18,808 bases of DNA from JAAYCI01 sp031549285 (GTDB lineage Bacteria; Bacillota; Clostridia; Oscillospirales; Ruminococcaceae). Position 1 is the first letter of the stretch. Every line of letters starts with the position of its first letter. Below are positions 1 through 6,158 of the stretch, piece after piece. The DNA is taken from NCBI GenBank assembly GCA_031549285.1, contig JAVBPZ010000017.1, positions 1 through 18,808 on the forward strand, given 5' to 3'. The notes below the pieces were generated by a model that saw only the letters and a list, made by a program, of their open reading frames with translations, ran no database searches and was not told the origin of the DNA. A program made the translations under genes and the position numbers.

Positions 1-69
1 AAACTGCTCTTTTTTAGCTCATTGGTAACTGATAGCCGCTTTATTAACACAAAGGGCAAGGGCCTTACA

Positions 70-129
70 GCTAAAGCAAAGGGCAGTCCGACCACCGGCA
101 TAGCCGGTGGTGTTCTCGTGCTAAAGCAC
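70..129. repeat. Small palindromic intergenic element
   Basis: A perfect 9-bp inverted repeat ACCACCGGC / GCCGGTGGT (91-99 and 103-111, loop ATA) is flanked by two copies of GCTAAAGCA (70-78 and 120-128). The right copy is part of a further small hairpin, GTGC-TAAA-GCAC (118-129). No gene is seen in 1-137. The layout (core hairpin inside short direct repeats) resembles a dispersed intergenic repeat, but only one copy is in this window, so its repeat nature is an inference. Confidence 0.45.
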
Positions 130-137
130 AACCCACA

Positions 138-176
138 AAAAAACCATCCCCGCCAAAACAGCGGGGATGGTTTTTT
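138..176 (-). terminator. Rho-independent terminator, probably bidirectional
   Basis: The stem AACCATCCCCGC / GCGGGGATGGTT has a 7-nt loop (154-160), with an A run on the left and a T run on the right. Read leftward it ends transcription of the membrane-protein gene whose stop codon is at 224. Read rightward it could stop a transcript entering from outside the window. Confidence 0.85.
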
Positions 177-223
177 ACTTTCTTTTGCTGCTTCACGCAA
201 AACACGAAGCATCCAAACAAATC

Positions 224-685
224 TTACGCGGTGGGACCCTGCGGTGCCTGCGGATCCTGTGGTGCTACTGGGGGAGGCATTGCTGCCGCCTGGCCCGCCA
301 TGCCTTTCAGCTGGAACGCGCCAATCAGGTACAGAATGGGCAGCGCCAAGCCAAGAACCAGGGAGAAGTAGTTTAGCCCAGTACCGCTGAAAAGGTTCAT
401 GATGGTGGAAATGCCAACCATGACAATAATAATGATGCCAAAAATAATGCAGGGCATTGCTTTGTCCGGCTGCTGCCAGTTTTTGGCGCCCAGAATGCCG
501 GCCACCAGCTGCACCACCGCAGCAATCAAAGTAACAGCAACTGCCGCCAGTATGATCATCGCACCAACGCCGCCCAGCAGCGCCAGCGCTGCAACCAGAG
601 CCAAAACAGCAAGAACAATACTTAACCCGCCGCCGATAATGTTCAGAATACCCGTAACCTGCAACAACCTTGAACCCTGTTTCAT
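224..685 (-). CDS. Four-helix membrane protein of unknown function
   Basis: This 153-residue protein has about four hydrophobic segments (roughly residues 9-36, 42-67, 78-97 and 105-124), a polar turn GAKNWQQPDK between helices 2 and 3, and a Pro/Ala/Gln-rich tail after residue 130. No catalytic motif is visible and I do not recognise the family; several small 'DUF' membrane proteins of Clostridia look like this. The start was placed at 685 rather than at an ATG three codons upstream (694). AGGAG lies directly against the upstream ATG with no spacer, but 9 nt from the chosen one. The gene stands alone, with a terminator after it and a candidate extended -10 promoter about 120 nt before it. 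The composition is strongly Ala/Leu/Ile/Gly. It is certainly a membrane protein; its role cannot be given. Confidence 0.8.
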   Translation of the reverse strand: MKQGSRLLQVTGILNIIGGGLSIVLAVLALVAALALLGGVGAMIILAAVAVTLIAAVVQLVAGILGAKNWQQPDKAMPCIIFGIIIIVMVGISTIMNLFSGTGLNYFSLVLGLALPILYLIGAFQLKGMAGQAAAMPPPVAPQDPQAPQGPTA

Positions 686-810
686 ACTGTACATCTCCTC
701 TTCACAATCAATAATATATTTAAAGGCATTGCGCCTCTAAATCCACCGGCAATATCCCCAGGCCAACAGCGTTACGGCACATTCGCCGCGTACCCATCCG
801 TTACACAGTG

Positions 811-838
811 ATTATACCATATATCCCCCCCAGCGCAA
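811..838 (-). promoter_or_regulatory. Candidate sigma-A promoter for the membrane-protein gene
   Basis: Read leftward, TATAAT (complement of 811-816) is preceded by TGG, giving an extended -10 element TGgTATAAT. A TTGCGC -35 candidate lies 16 bp further upstream (833-838). Transcription would start near 804, leaving a leader of about 120 nt before the start codon at 685, in which I see no clear fold. Confidence 0.5.
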
Positions 839-982
839 ACAATTTTTTGTCGCACAAACGCAAAGGCTATTTCTATTCATTCGCCGGCCTTATCACCCGC
901 ATCTACCCTGCCTTGTCCGGTACGTTTCCCTTCTGTATCCTTCACAGAAGAAAAGGCACTTGCTTCGCCAGGGAAGAAAGTA

Positions 983-1011
983 TTGACAAAACCCTACCGT
1001 GCCTTTATAGT
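983..1011 (+). promoter_or_regulatory. Strong sigma-A promoter, likely for the potABCD leader
   Basis: TTGACA (983-988), a 17-bp spacer and TATAGT (1006-1011) match the sigma-A consensus at 11 of 12 positions. It is the best forward promoter found before potA. Transcription should start near 1018. Confidence 0.75.
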
Positions 1012-1039
1012 TACTCTTGTGTGTCAGCATCTATCTTGT

Positions 1040-1143
1040 GTAAGCATGGAATACTGCACAGCCGGTACCGGCGGTACAAATGTACGCCGCCATAGCATTC
1101 CCCGCTTACCTGAATGAACCCCCTGATTGCGGCGGCGTTTTTT
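1040..1143 (+). ncRNA. Attenuator-like leader RNA (or small RNA) upstream of potA
   Basis: Two exclusive folds can be drawn. Fold A closes GTAAGC (1040-1045) with GCTTAC (1104-1109), then GGAAT (1048-1052) with ATTCC (1097-1101), and ends in a hairpin CGGC-g-GTAC / GTACGCCG (1069-1077 with 1082-1089, loop AAAT). Fold B pairs ACGCCGCC (1084-1091) with GGCGGCGT (1131-1138), followed by six T residues (1138-1143), that is, a terminator. Both folds use 1084-1089, so they cannot coexist. This is the logic of a riboswitch or attenuator. I do not match it to a known class. It could instead be a free small RNA of about 125 nt that simply ends here. Confidence 0.5.
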
Positions 1144-1216
1144 GGCCGTCTCTGTCAAGGGGTTCCGTGAACAGAAGGCCCCCACGACACAATGCGCCAC
1201 GCCATCTGTTCCACGC

Positions 1217-1245
1217 AAAAAAAGGCCGCCGAAACGGCGCGCCTT
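1217..1245 (-). terminator. Leftward terminator inside the potA leader
   Basis: The stem AAGGCCGCCG / CGGCGCGCCTT (one bulged base, loop AAA at 1232-1234) has seven A residues on its left (1217-1223). Read leftward this is a hairpin followed by seven U residues. No T run follows on the right, so it acts only on leftward transcripts, for which no gene is visible. Confidence 0.6.
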
Positions 1246-1349
1246 GCCTGCGCTGTAAATACCGCTGTAGCTGTGTTTTGGCAACCGCTGAACAACCGCC
1301 CTCTCTGTCGGGCCTTGTTCCCACCGTTTCCATTACATGGTGTAACAAA

Positions 1350-1434
1350 CCTTTTGCGGGGTGGTGTTCCAAGCAGTGCAGCCCTCGGTTGGCAGGTCAC
1401 GCTTCGCCACCCGGGGAAAAATCCGCAAAGGGGG
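1350..1434 (+). promoter_or_regulatory. Long-range helix sequestering the potA ribosome binding site
   Basis: CCTTTTGCGG (1350-1359) pairs with CCGCAAAGGG (1423-1432) over 10 bp with one G-U. The second strand contains most of the Shine-Dalgarno stretch AAAGGGGG that precedes potA. Inside it, GGTGG (1360-1364) pairs with CCACC (1407-1411), and CCAA (1369-1372) with TTGG (1389-1392). The fold would block translation of potA unless opened. Confidence 0.5.
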
Positions 1435-1443
1435 ATGCAACCT

Positions 1444-2517
1444 ATGGAACCATCTATCATCGTATCATTGCAGGACATTGTTGTAGATTTTGACGAGGAA
1501 GCGGTGCTCAGCGGCCTGTCGCTGGATATCCACGACGAGGAGTTCGTTACGCTGCTGGGTCCGTCGGGTTGTGGTAAAACCACCACCCTGCGGGTCGTTG
1601 CCGGCTTCCTTTCGCCAAAATCCGGCAGTGTCTTTTTTGACGGCAAAAACATCACCGCGCTGCCGCCGTACAAGCGGCCGGTGAACACCGTGTTCCAAAA
1701 ATACGCCCTGTTCCCACACCTGAATGTGTTCGAGAACGTGGCCTTTGGCCTGCGGCTGAAAAAGCTGCCGGAAAAAGAAATTCGCGAAAAAGTGCTGGAA
1801 ATGTTGGACTTGGTGGGCCTGCGCGGGTTCGAGCGCCGCGGCACCGAGCAACTTTCCGGCGGCCAGCAGCAGCGGGTGGCCATCGCCCGCGCGCTGGTAA
1901 ACCAGCCGAAGGTACTGCTGCTGGACGAGCCGCTGGGCGCGTTGGACCTGAAACTGCGCAAGGAAATGCAAACCGAACTAAAACGCATCCAGCAACAGCT
2001 GAACATCACCTTTGTATACGTCACCCACGACCAGGAGGAAGCTCTCACCATGTCCGACACGGTGGTGGTCATGAACAAAGGCGTCATCCAGCAGATTGGC
2101 AGCCCAGAGGATATCTACAACGAACCTCTAAACGCTTTCGTGGCGGACTTCATTGGCGAGAGCAATATTTTTGACGGCATGATGCCGCGGGATTTCCTGG
2201 TGGAGTTCGCCGGCCAAACCTTCACCTGTGTGGACGCGGGTTTCGCGCCGAACGAACTGGTGCAGGTTGTGGTGCGCCCGGAGGACGTACAGGTGGTGCC
2301 GCCGGTAGAGGGCCAGCTCACCGGTGTGGTGCGCACCCTCATTTTTAAAGGCGTGCATTTCGAGATGCTGGTGGAGCAGGCCGGTAACGAATGGATTATC
2401 CAGTCCACCGTGGCCAGCCAGCCCGGGGAACTGGTGGGCATGAACCTCAGCCCGGACGCCCTGCACATCATGCACCGCAGCGAGGAGGTGGATTCCTTTG
2501 ACCCAGAAGAGGAATAA
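1444..2517 (+). CDS. potA: Spermidine/putrescine ABC importer ATPase PotA
   Basis: This 357-residue cytoplasmic ATPase powers polyamine import by the PotBC channel. Visible motifs are Walker A GPSGCGKTT (39-47), Q-loop Gln85 in VFQKYALFPH, signature LSGGQQQR (137-144), Walker B LLLDEP (158-163), a D-loop GALD and switch His195 in YVTHDQEEA. A C-terminal TOBE-like regulatory region covers roughly 270-345. Length and motif order fit PotA of the MOI/CUT1-type ATPases. The open frame extends upstream, but the start was set at 1444: AAAGGGGG ends 9 nt before it. The alternative ATG at 1435 sits directly against the G run. The gene opens the potABCD operon and its last 20 bases overlap potB, suggesting translational coupling. 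Putrescine or spermidine preference cannot be read from the ATPase. Confidence 0.96.
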   Translation: MEPSIIVSLQDIVVDFDEEAVLSGLSLDIHDEEFVTLLGPSGCGKTTTLRVVAGFLSPKSGSVFFDGKNITALPPYKRPVNTVFQKYALFPHLNVFENVAFGLRLKKLPEKEIREKVLEMLDLVGLRGFERRGTEQLSGGQQQRVAIARALVNQPKVLLLDEPLGALDLKLRKEMQTELKRIQQQLNITFVYVTHDQEEALTMSDTVVVMNKGVIQQIGSPEDIYNEPLNAFVADFIGESNIFDGMMPRDFLVEFAGQTFTCVDAGFAPNELVQVVVRPEDVQVVPPVEGQLTGVVRTLIFKGVHFEMLVEQAGNEWIIQSTVASQPGELVGMNLSPDALHIMHRSEEVDSFDPEEE

Positions 2518-3316
2518 GACCACCTCCACACCGTATATCGCGTGGATGGTCATCTTCACCATACTGCCGCTGCTGTTGGTCATTTACTTTGCCTTCACCG
2601 ACAAAAACGGTCACCTCACCATCGCCAACATCACCGGCCTTGGCAACTATGTCTCGGTCTTTTTCATCAGCCTCATTTTGGCCATCATTGCCACCGTCAT
2701 CTGTCTCATCATCGCGTACCCGGTCAGCTTCATGCTGTCCCGCCTGCGCGCCGGCCGCCAGGGCATTTTGCTCATGCTGGTCATGCTGCCCATGTGGATG
2801 AACTTCCTGCTGCGCACCTATGCCTGGATGAGCCTGCTGGAGCGCAACGGCCTTATCAACCGCGCGCTGGGGCTCATCGGCCTGGGCCCGTTTGAAATGA
2901 TAAACACCGCCGGCGCGGTGGTGCTGGGCATGGTGTATAACTACCTGCCCTATATGATTCTGCCGCTGTACACCGTGATGGTAAAAATAGACAACAGCAT
3001 CATCGAGGCCGCCGAGGACCTGGGCGCCGGCACCATGAAAAAGCTTACCCGGGTGCTGATCCCGCTGTCAAAGCCCGGCATCCAGACCGGCATCACCATG
3101 GTGTTTGTGCCGTCCATCTCCACCTTCATCATTTCCAAAATGCTGGGCGGCGGCAACTTCTGGCTCATCGGCGACCTTATTGAAAGCCAGTTCCTGGGCA
3201 ACAGCTATAACTATAACCTGGGCAGCGCCATGAGCCTGGTGCTTATGGTGGTGGTGCTCTTGTGCATGAGCGTCACCGGCGGCTTTGACTCGGAAGACAT
3301 CGAGGGGGTGATCTGA
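2498..3316 (+). CDS. potB: Spermidine/putrescine ABC importer permease PotB
   Basis: This 272-residue inner-membrane protein is one half of the polyamine channel. It has about six hydrophobic segments, the first at residues 13-33. The EAA loop EAAEDLGAGTMKKLTRVLIP (170-189) is the cytoplasmic helix that docks on PotA. I place the start at a TTG codon (2498): a perfect AGGAGG at 2483-2488 lies 9 nt upstream, and the next in-frame ATG would remove the start of the first helix. The start lies inside the end of potA and the stop codon overlaps the ATG of potC by one base, so the three genes are translationally linked. The protein belongs to the MetI/BPD-type permease superfamily. The periplasmic loop after helix 1 looks shorter than in the E. 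coli protein. Confidence 0.94.
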   Translation: MTQKRNKTTSTPYIAWMVIFTILPLLLVIYFAFTDKNGHLTIANITGLGNYVSVFFISLILAIIATVICLIIAYPVSFMLSRLRAGRQGILLMLVMLPMWMNFLLRTYAWMSLLERNGLINRALGLIGLGPFEMINTAGAVVLGMVYNYLPYMILPLYTVMVKIDNSIIEAAEDLGAGTMKKLTRVLIPLSKPGIQTGITMVFVPSISTFIISKMLGGGNFWLIGDLIESQFLGNSYNYNLGSAMSLVLMVVVLLCMSVTGGFDSEDIEGVI

Positions 3317-4182
3317 TGGGTAAAGTATTAAAACGCGTCTACCTGGTTCTGCTGTTCTCGTTTTTGTATATCCCCATCGCGGTCATGATTGTCTTCAGCT
3401 TTAATGCCTCCAAAAGCCGCACGGTGTGGGGTGGTTTCACCTTCAGCTGGTACGGCGAGCTCTTCCGCGACCAGGCGGTGCTCAGCGCCCTGGCGCTCAG
3501 TGTGGTGCTGGCGCTGGTGTCGGCCTTGCTGGCCACGGTGGTGGGCACCATGGCGGCGGTGGGCATAAACCGCATGCGCCGCGGCCCGCGGGGGCTGGTC
3601 ATGAATATCAGCTACCTGCCCATCGTAAACCCCGAAATCATCACCGGCGTGTCCATGATGCTGTTGTTTGTGGTCATGAAAAACGGCCTGCTGGCGCTGG
3701 ACCCAAATGAAGCAGGGGCCCTCGGCTGGATGGCGCGCAACCTCATCGGCCTGCCCAGCCTGCTCATTGCGCACATCACCTTCAACCTGCCGTATGTGCT
3801 GTTCAATGTTTCCCCCAAACTGCGCCAGATGGACGTGCGCCTGTACGAGGCCGCGCTGGATCTGGGGTGCAACGAACGGCAGGCCTTCTTTAAGGTAGTG
3901 CTGCCGGAAATCATGCCCGCCGTTTTTTCCAGCTTCCTCATCTGCCTCACCTATTCTATCGACGACTTCACCATCAGCTACTTCACCGCGGGCAACCTGC
4001 AAACGCTGCCCATCGCCATCTACTCCATGACCCGCAAAAAAGTCAGCCCGGAAATAAACGCTTTGTCGGCCATCATGTTCCTGGCAATCCTTACTATTAT
4101 TTTGATCGCAAACTACCGCGAAAGCGCCGGCGAGCGAAAACGCCGGAAGGCGCAGATACTGGCGGCGCGCGAAAACAGCTAA
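3316..4182 (+). CDS. potC: Spermidine/putrescine ABC importer permease PotC
   Basis: This 288-residue inner-membrane protein is the second channel subunit, pairing with PotB. The first helix is at residues 9-29. The EAA loop YEAALDLGCNERQAFFKVVL (177-196) is in the expected place two thirds along the chain. The C-terminus is a basic tail (RESAGERKRRKAQ) facing the cytoplasm by the positive-inside rule. The ATG shares its A with the TGA stop of potB, and GAGGGGG lies about 7 nt upstream. A sequence SIDDFTISYFTAG near residue 214 is typical of PotC. Unlike the tight potA-potB-potC joins, 168 nt separate it from potD, and that gap carries a hairpin with a T run. Confidence 0.95.
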   Translation: MGKVLKRVYLVLLFSFLYIPIAVMIVFSFNASKSRTVWGGFTFSWYGELFRDQAVLSALALSVVLALVSALLATVVGTMAAVGINRMRRGPRGLVMNISYLPIVNPEIITGVSMMLLFVVMKNGLLALDPNEAGALGWMARNLIGLPSLLIAHITFNLPYVLFNVSPKLRQMDVRLYEAALDLGCNERQAFFKVVLPEIMPAVFSSFLICLTYSIDDFTISYFTAGNLQTLPIAIYSMTRKKVSPEINALSAIMFLAILTIILIANYRESAGERKRRKAQILAARENS

Positions 4183-4221
4183 AAATCAGGCACCAAAAGA
4201 ACGCATTGCGTTGTCAGTTTC

Positions 4222-4271
4222 AAAAACGCGTGGCGGTTACATATTATATATATGCGCCCTTGCGCGTTTTT
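4222..4271 (+). terminator. Hairpin with T run between potC and potD
   Basis: AAAAACGCG (4222-4230) pairs perfectly with CGCGTTTTT (4263-4271). The 32-nt loop contains an AT-rich tract (ATATTATATATATG, 4241-4254). A second, wider inverted repeat AATCAGGC / GCCTGATT (4184-4191 and 4302-4309) encloses it. It may partly terminate transcription before potD or protect the upstream mRNA end. The loop could also hold a -10 element. Confidence 0.5.
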
Positions 4272-4350
4272 CCACTTCCTGGCACTGCATCTCTTTTTTG
4301 CGCCTGATTCTTCTGCCACACATCATGAATTTGGTATCACGGAGGAAAAA

Positions 4351-5583
4351 ATGAAAACAAAACGCATTATCGCGGCGCTGGCCGCACTGCTGCTGGCGGT
4401 ACTGCCGCTGGCGGCCTGCGGCGGCAGCACCGCCCCCGCTGGGGTGGACATCGCCCCCGGGTATGACTACACCCGTTTCATGGACGACGGCATCGTGCTG
4501 AACGTATACAACTGGGGCGAGTACATCTCCACCGGCACCGACGGCGAAAGCATGGACGTAAACGCCGAGTTCGAGGCGCTCACCGGCATCCGGGTGAACT
4601 ATACCACCTTCGACACCAACGAGGCCCTGTATGCCAAGCTGAAAAGCGGCGGCGCCAATTACGACGTTATCATCCCGTCGGACTATATGATTGGCAAAAT
4701 GATCAACGAAGATATGCTTTCCCCGCTGAACTTTGCCAACATCCCAAACTACGGCATGATTGGCGACGCCTACAAAAACCAGACATATGACCCGGCAAAC
4801 ACTTACAGCGTACCGTACATGTGGGGTTATGTCGGCATCATTTACAACACCACCATGGTGGACGGCACGGTGGACAGCTGGGATATCCTGTGGGACGAAA
4901 CCTACAGCGGCAACATCCTGATGTTCGACAACTCCCGCGACGCATTCGGCATCGCCGCCAAAAAGCTGGGCATGCCCATCAATCCCACCACCGACGCGGA
5001 AATTAACCAACAAGCCTCGGAACTGGCCGCGCAAAAACCCCTGGTGCAGGCATATGTCATGGACCAGATCTTTGATAAAATGGAAGGCGGCGAAGCCGCG
5101 GTAGCACCCTACTACGCGGGCGACGCCATCACCATGATGGAAGAAAACCCGGATCTTGCGTTTGCTATCCCGAAGGAAGGCACCAACTATTTCATCGACG
5201 CCATGTGCGTTCCCAAAGACAGCACCAACCAAGAGGCCGCCGAAATGTACATCAATTTCCTGTGCGAGACACAGGTCTCCATGGCAAACAGCCTGTACAT
5301 CGGCTACTCCACCCCACAGGAGGACGCGGAAGAGGCCATGCCGGAAGAGGTAAAGAACAACCCCATTGCCTACCCCAGCGCGGAACAGCTGGCCAACATG
5401 GAAACCTTTAATGTGCTGCCGGACGAGCTGAACACCCAGATGGACAAGGCGTGGAGCGATATGCGCGGCGGGACAGAGGCCGGCAACGGCTGGCTGATTC
5501 CGGTGTTCTTGGCGGTTGCCATCGCGCTGGTGGTCATCATCGTCTGGCGCAGCAAGGCAAAGAAAAAGCGCAATGAGTATTGA
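4351..5583 (+). CDS. potD: Polyamine-binding lipoprotein PotD with an extra C-terminal membrane helix
   Basis: This 410-residue extracellular binding protein delivers spermidine/putrescine to PotBC. Residues 1-22 form a lipoprotein signal peptide ending in the lipobox LAAC (Cys23). The mature part begins with the family hallmark VYNWGEYIS and has the FDTNEALYAKLKSGGANYDVIIPSDYM pattern split over residues near 90-115, typical of PotD/PotF. Unusually, the chain continues past the binding domain into a hydrophobic helix (about 381-399, IPVFLAVAIALVVIIVW) and a basic tail KAKKKRNEY. The protein would therefore be tethered at both ends. The start at 4351 has GGAGG 5 nt upstream and begins the signal peptide; the frame is open further upstream, but that part is non-coding in character. 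A terminator follows directly. Confidence 0.95.
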   Translation: MKTKRIIAALAALLLAVLPLAACGGSTAPAGVDIAPGYDYTRFMDDGIVLNVYNWGEYISTGTDGESMDVNAEFEALTGIRVNYTTFDTNEALYAKLKSGGANYDVIIPSDYMIGKMINEDMLSPLNFANIPNYGMIGDAYKNQTYDPANTYSVPYMWGYVGIIYNTTMVDGTVDSWDILWDETYSGNILMFDNSRDAFGIAAKKLGMPINPTTDAEINQQASELAAQKPLVQAYVMDQIFDKMEGGEAAVAPYYAGDAITMMEENPDLAFAIPKEGTNYFIDAMCVPKDSTNQEAAEMYINFLCETQVSMANSLYIGYSTPQEDAEEAMPEEVKNNPIAYPSAEQLANMETFNVLPDELNTQMDKAWSDMRGGTEAGNGWLIPVFLAVAIALVVIIVWRSKAKKKRNEY

Positions 5584-5612
5584 GTAGCCTTTATACTTTT
5601 CCACAGTTATAA

Positions 5613-5644
5613 AATGCGAGGGCCGGAAAACCGGCCCTCGCATT
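5613..5644. terminator. Bidirectional terminator between potD and the small charged gene
   Basis: A perfect 14-bp stem, AATGCGAGGGCCGG / CCGGCCCTCGCATT, with loop AAAA (5627-5630) lies between two convergent genes. Only short T stretches follow, but the stem is very stable and correctly placed for both. Confidence 0.75.
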
Positions 5645-5654
5645 CTGCTTTCTG

Positions 5655-5816
5655 CTATTTTCCCAGCTTCTTTTTAATATCACGCTGCGCCTTTTCTGCG
5701 GTATCCTTCACGTCATTGGACACTTTTTTTGCCTTGGCCTTCACCGCCAGCTCTACTTCTTCTTCTTTATCCGACAGCTTTTCTTTCCAGTCGCGCTCGT
5801 TTATCACGTCTGCCAT
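5655..5816 (-). CDS. Small highly charged protein, LEA-like
   Basis: This 53-residue protein is too short to stand out as an open frame, and the frame runs open upstream to 6020. The start at 5816 is decided by AGGAGGG about 8 nt upstream on the same strand. It is almost all Lys, Glu, Asp, Ala and Val (for example KEEEVELAVKAKAKK is approximated at residues 19-33). The tail SNDVKDTAEKAQRDIKKKLG reads as an amphipathic helix similar to the 11-residue repeats of group 3 LEA/desiccation proteins. There is no Cys, no signal peptide and no membrane segment. An extended -10 promoter lies about 52 nt upstream. The function is unknown; a stress or nucleic-acid/membrane-associated role is only a guess from composition. 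Confidence 0.7.
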   Translation of the reverse strand: MADVINERDWKEKLSDKEEEVELAVKAKAKKVSNDVKDTAEKAQRDIKKKLGK

Positions 5817-5867
5817 TTGAAAAACCCTCCTGACTATTTTTTTATTACCGCCCAAAACGGCAACAAC

Positions 5868-5876
5868 AGTATACCA
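5868..5876 (-). promoter_or_regulatory. Extended -10 promoter of the small charged gene
   Basis: Read leftward, TGG-TATACT is an extended -10 element. No good -35 is present at 17 bp, which extended -10 promoters tolerate. Transcription would start near 5861, with a leader of about 45 nt before the ATG. Confidence 0.5.
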
Positions 5877-6067
5877 GCAATCATTGTCGATTGTTGTTGC
5901 TTCCCTTTTATTTAAAGAATTGTTTACATATTTTTCAAATAGATGGCTTTTCGCCCTGCTGTGGCAGCATACCACACCATAGGGCTGCTCGCCTGGGCAT
6001 GCAATGCGAAAAAAAATCAAATCATATCATCGCCAAATATTTCCGCCTTACAGGCGTTTCGCCAGTT

Positions 6068-6137
6068 TCAGCCTTGACACATAGGCTGACACCCTGTAAT
6101 ATGTACTACATGATGTAGAACAAACTACTTCCTGTAG
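6068..6137 (+). promoter_or_regulatory. Promoter with paired BlaI-type operators
   Basis: TTGACA (6074-6079), a 17-bp spacer and TAATAT (6097-6102) form a strong sigma-A promoter. Just downstream lie two dyads of the same form CTAC-N5-GTAG: 6106-6118 (CTACATGATGTAG) and 6125-6137 (CTACTTCCTGTAG), 19 bp centre to centre. They carry the TAC/GTA half-sites expected for BlaI/MecI/CopY repressors and would block the start of transcription. A third dyad, TCAGCCT / AGGCTGA (6068-6074 and 6083-6089), straddles the -35 box and could bind another regulator. Confidence 0.75.
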
Positions 6138-6158
6138 CGTGAATGAAAGGAGCCCACA

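Larger units (their letters stand above)
686..1443. other. 758-bp non-coding region between the membrane protein and potA
   Basis: No open frame here has a ribosome binding site and a believable protein. The region holds a leftward promoter (811-838), a strong rightward promoter (983-1011), a fold followed by a T run (1040-1143), a leftward terminator (1217-1245), a hairpin GAACAACCGCCC / GGGCCTTGTTC (1291-1321), and a long-range helix covering the potA ribosome binding site (1350-1434). If the 983 promoter serves potA, the mRNA leader is about 425 nt. Confidence 0.7.
5817..6158. other. 342-bp divergent intergenic region
   Basis: No gene is seen between the small charged gene (leftward) and the BlaI-type gene (rightward). 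It contains the promoters of both, a hairpin GCCCT-gc-TGTGG / CCACA-ccat-AGGGC (5953-5985), and the operator cluster at 6068-6137. Confidence 0.6.

Noticed and set aside
22..390. A 122-codon plus-strand open frame at the left edge
   Set aside because: It reads through the palindrome and the terminator and overlaps the membrane-protein gene; no binding site and no homology-like features.
1047..1116. Leader peptide of 23 codons starting at ATG 1047
   Set aside because: There is no ribosome binding site before it, and the residue composition gives no clear amino-acid-sensing run.
1391..1443. Possible cobalamin riboswitch, because GGCAGGTC resembles part of the B12 box
   Set aside because: The other conserved blocks (GCTGCCCCCGCAACTG-like core, GCCACTGG) are absent, and the order and strand do not fit.
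1018..1443. Known housekeeping RNAs (SRP RNA, 6S RNA, RNase P, tmRNA, T-box) in the potA leader
   Set aside because: I looked for the SRP GGAAG tetraloop region, RNase P GAGGAAAGTCC and the T-box GGTACC-type bulge with flanks; none is present in a convincing context.
1155..2087. A 310-codon minus-strand open frame over potA and its leader
   Set aside because: It is Ser/Arg-rich low-complexity translation without a ribosome binding site, opposite clear ABC ATPase motifs.
4237..5643. A 468-codon open frame on the minus strand across potD
   Set aside because: It is the mirror of a GC-rich gene. It is rich in His, Val and Gly, lacks a ribosome binding site and family motifs, and potD on the other strand is unmistakable.
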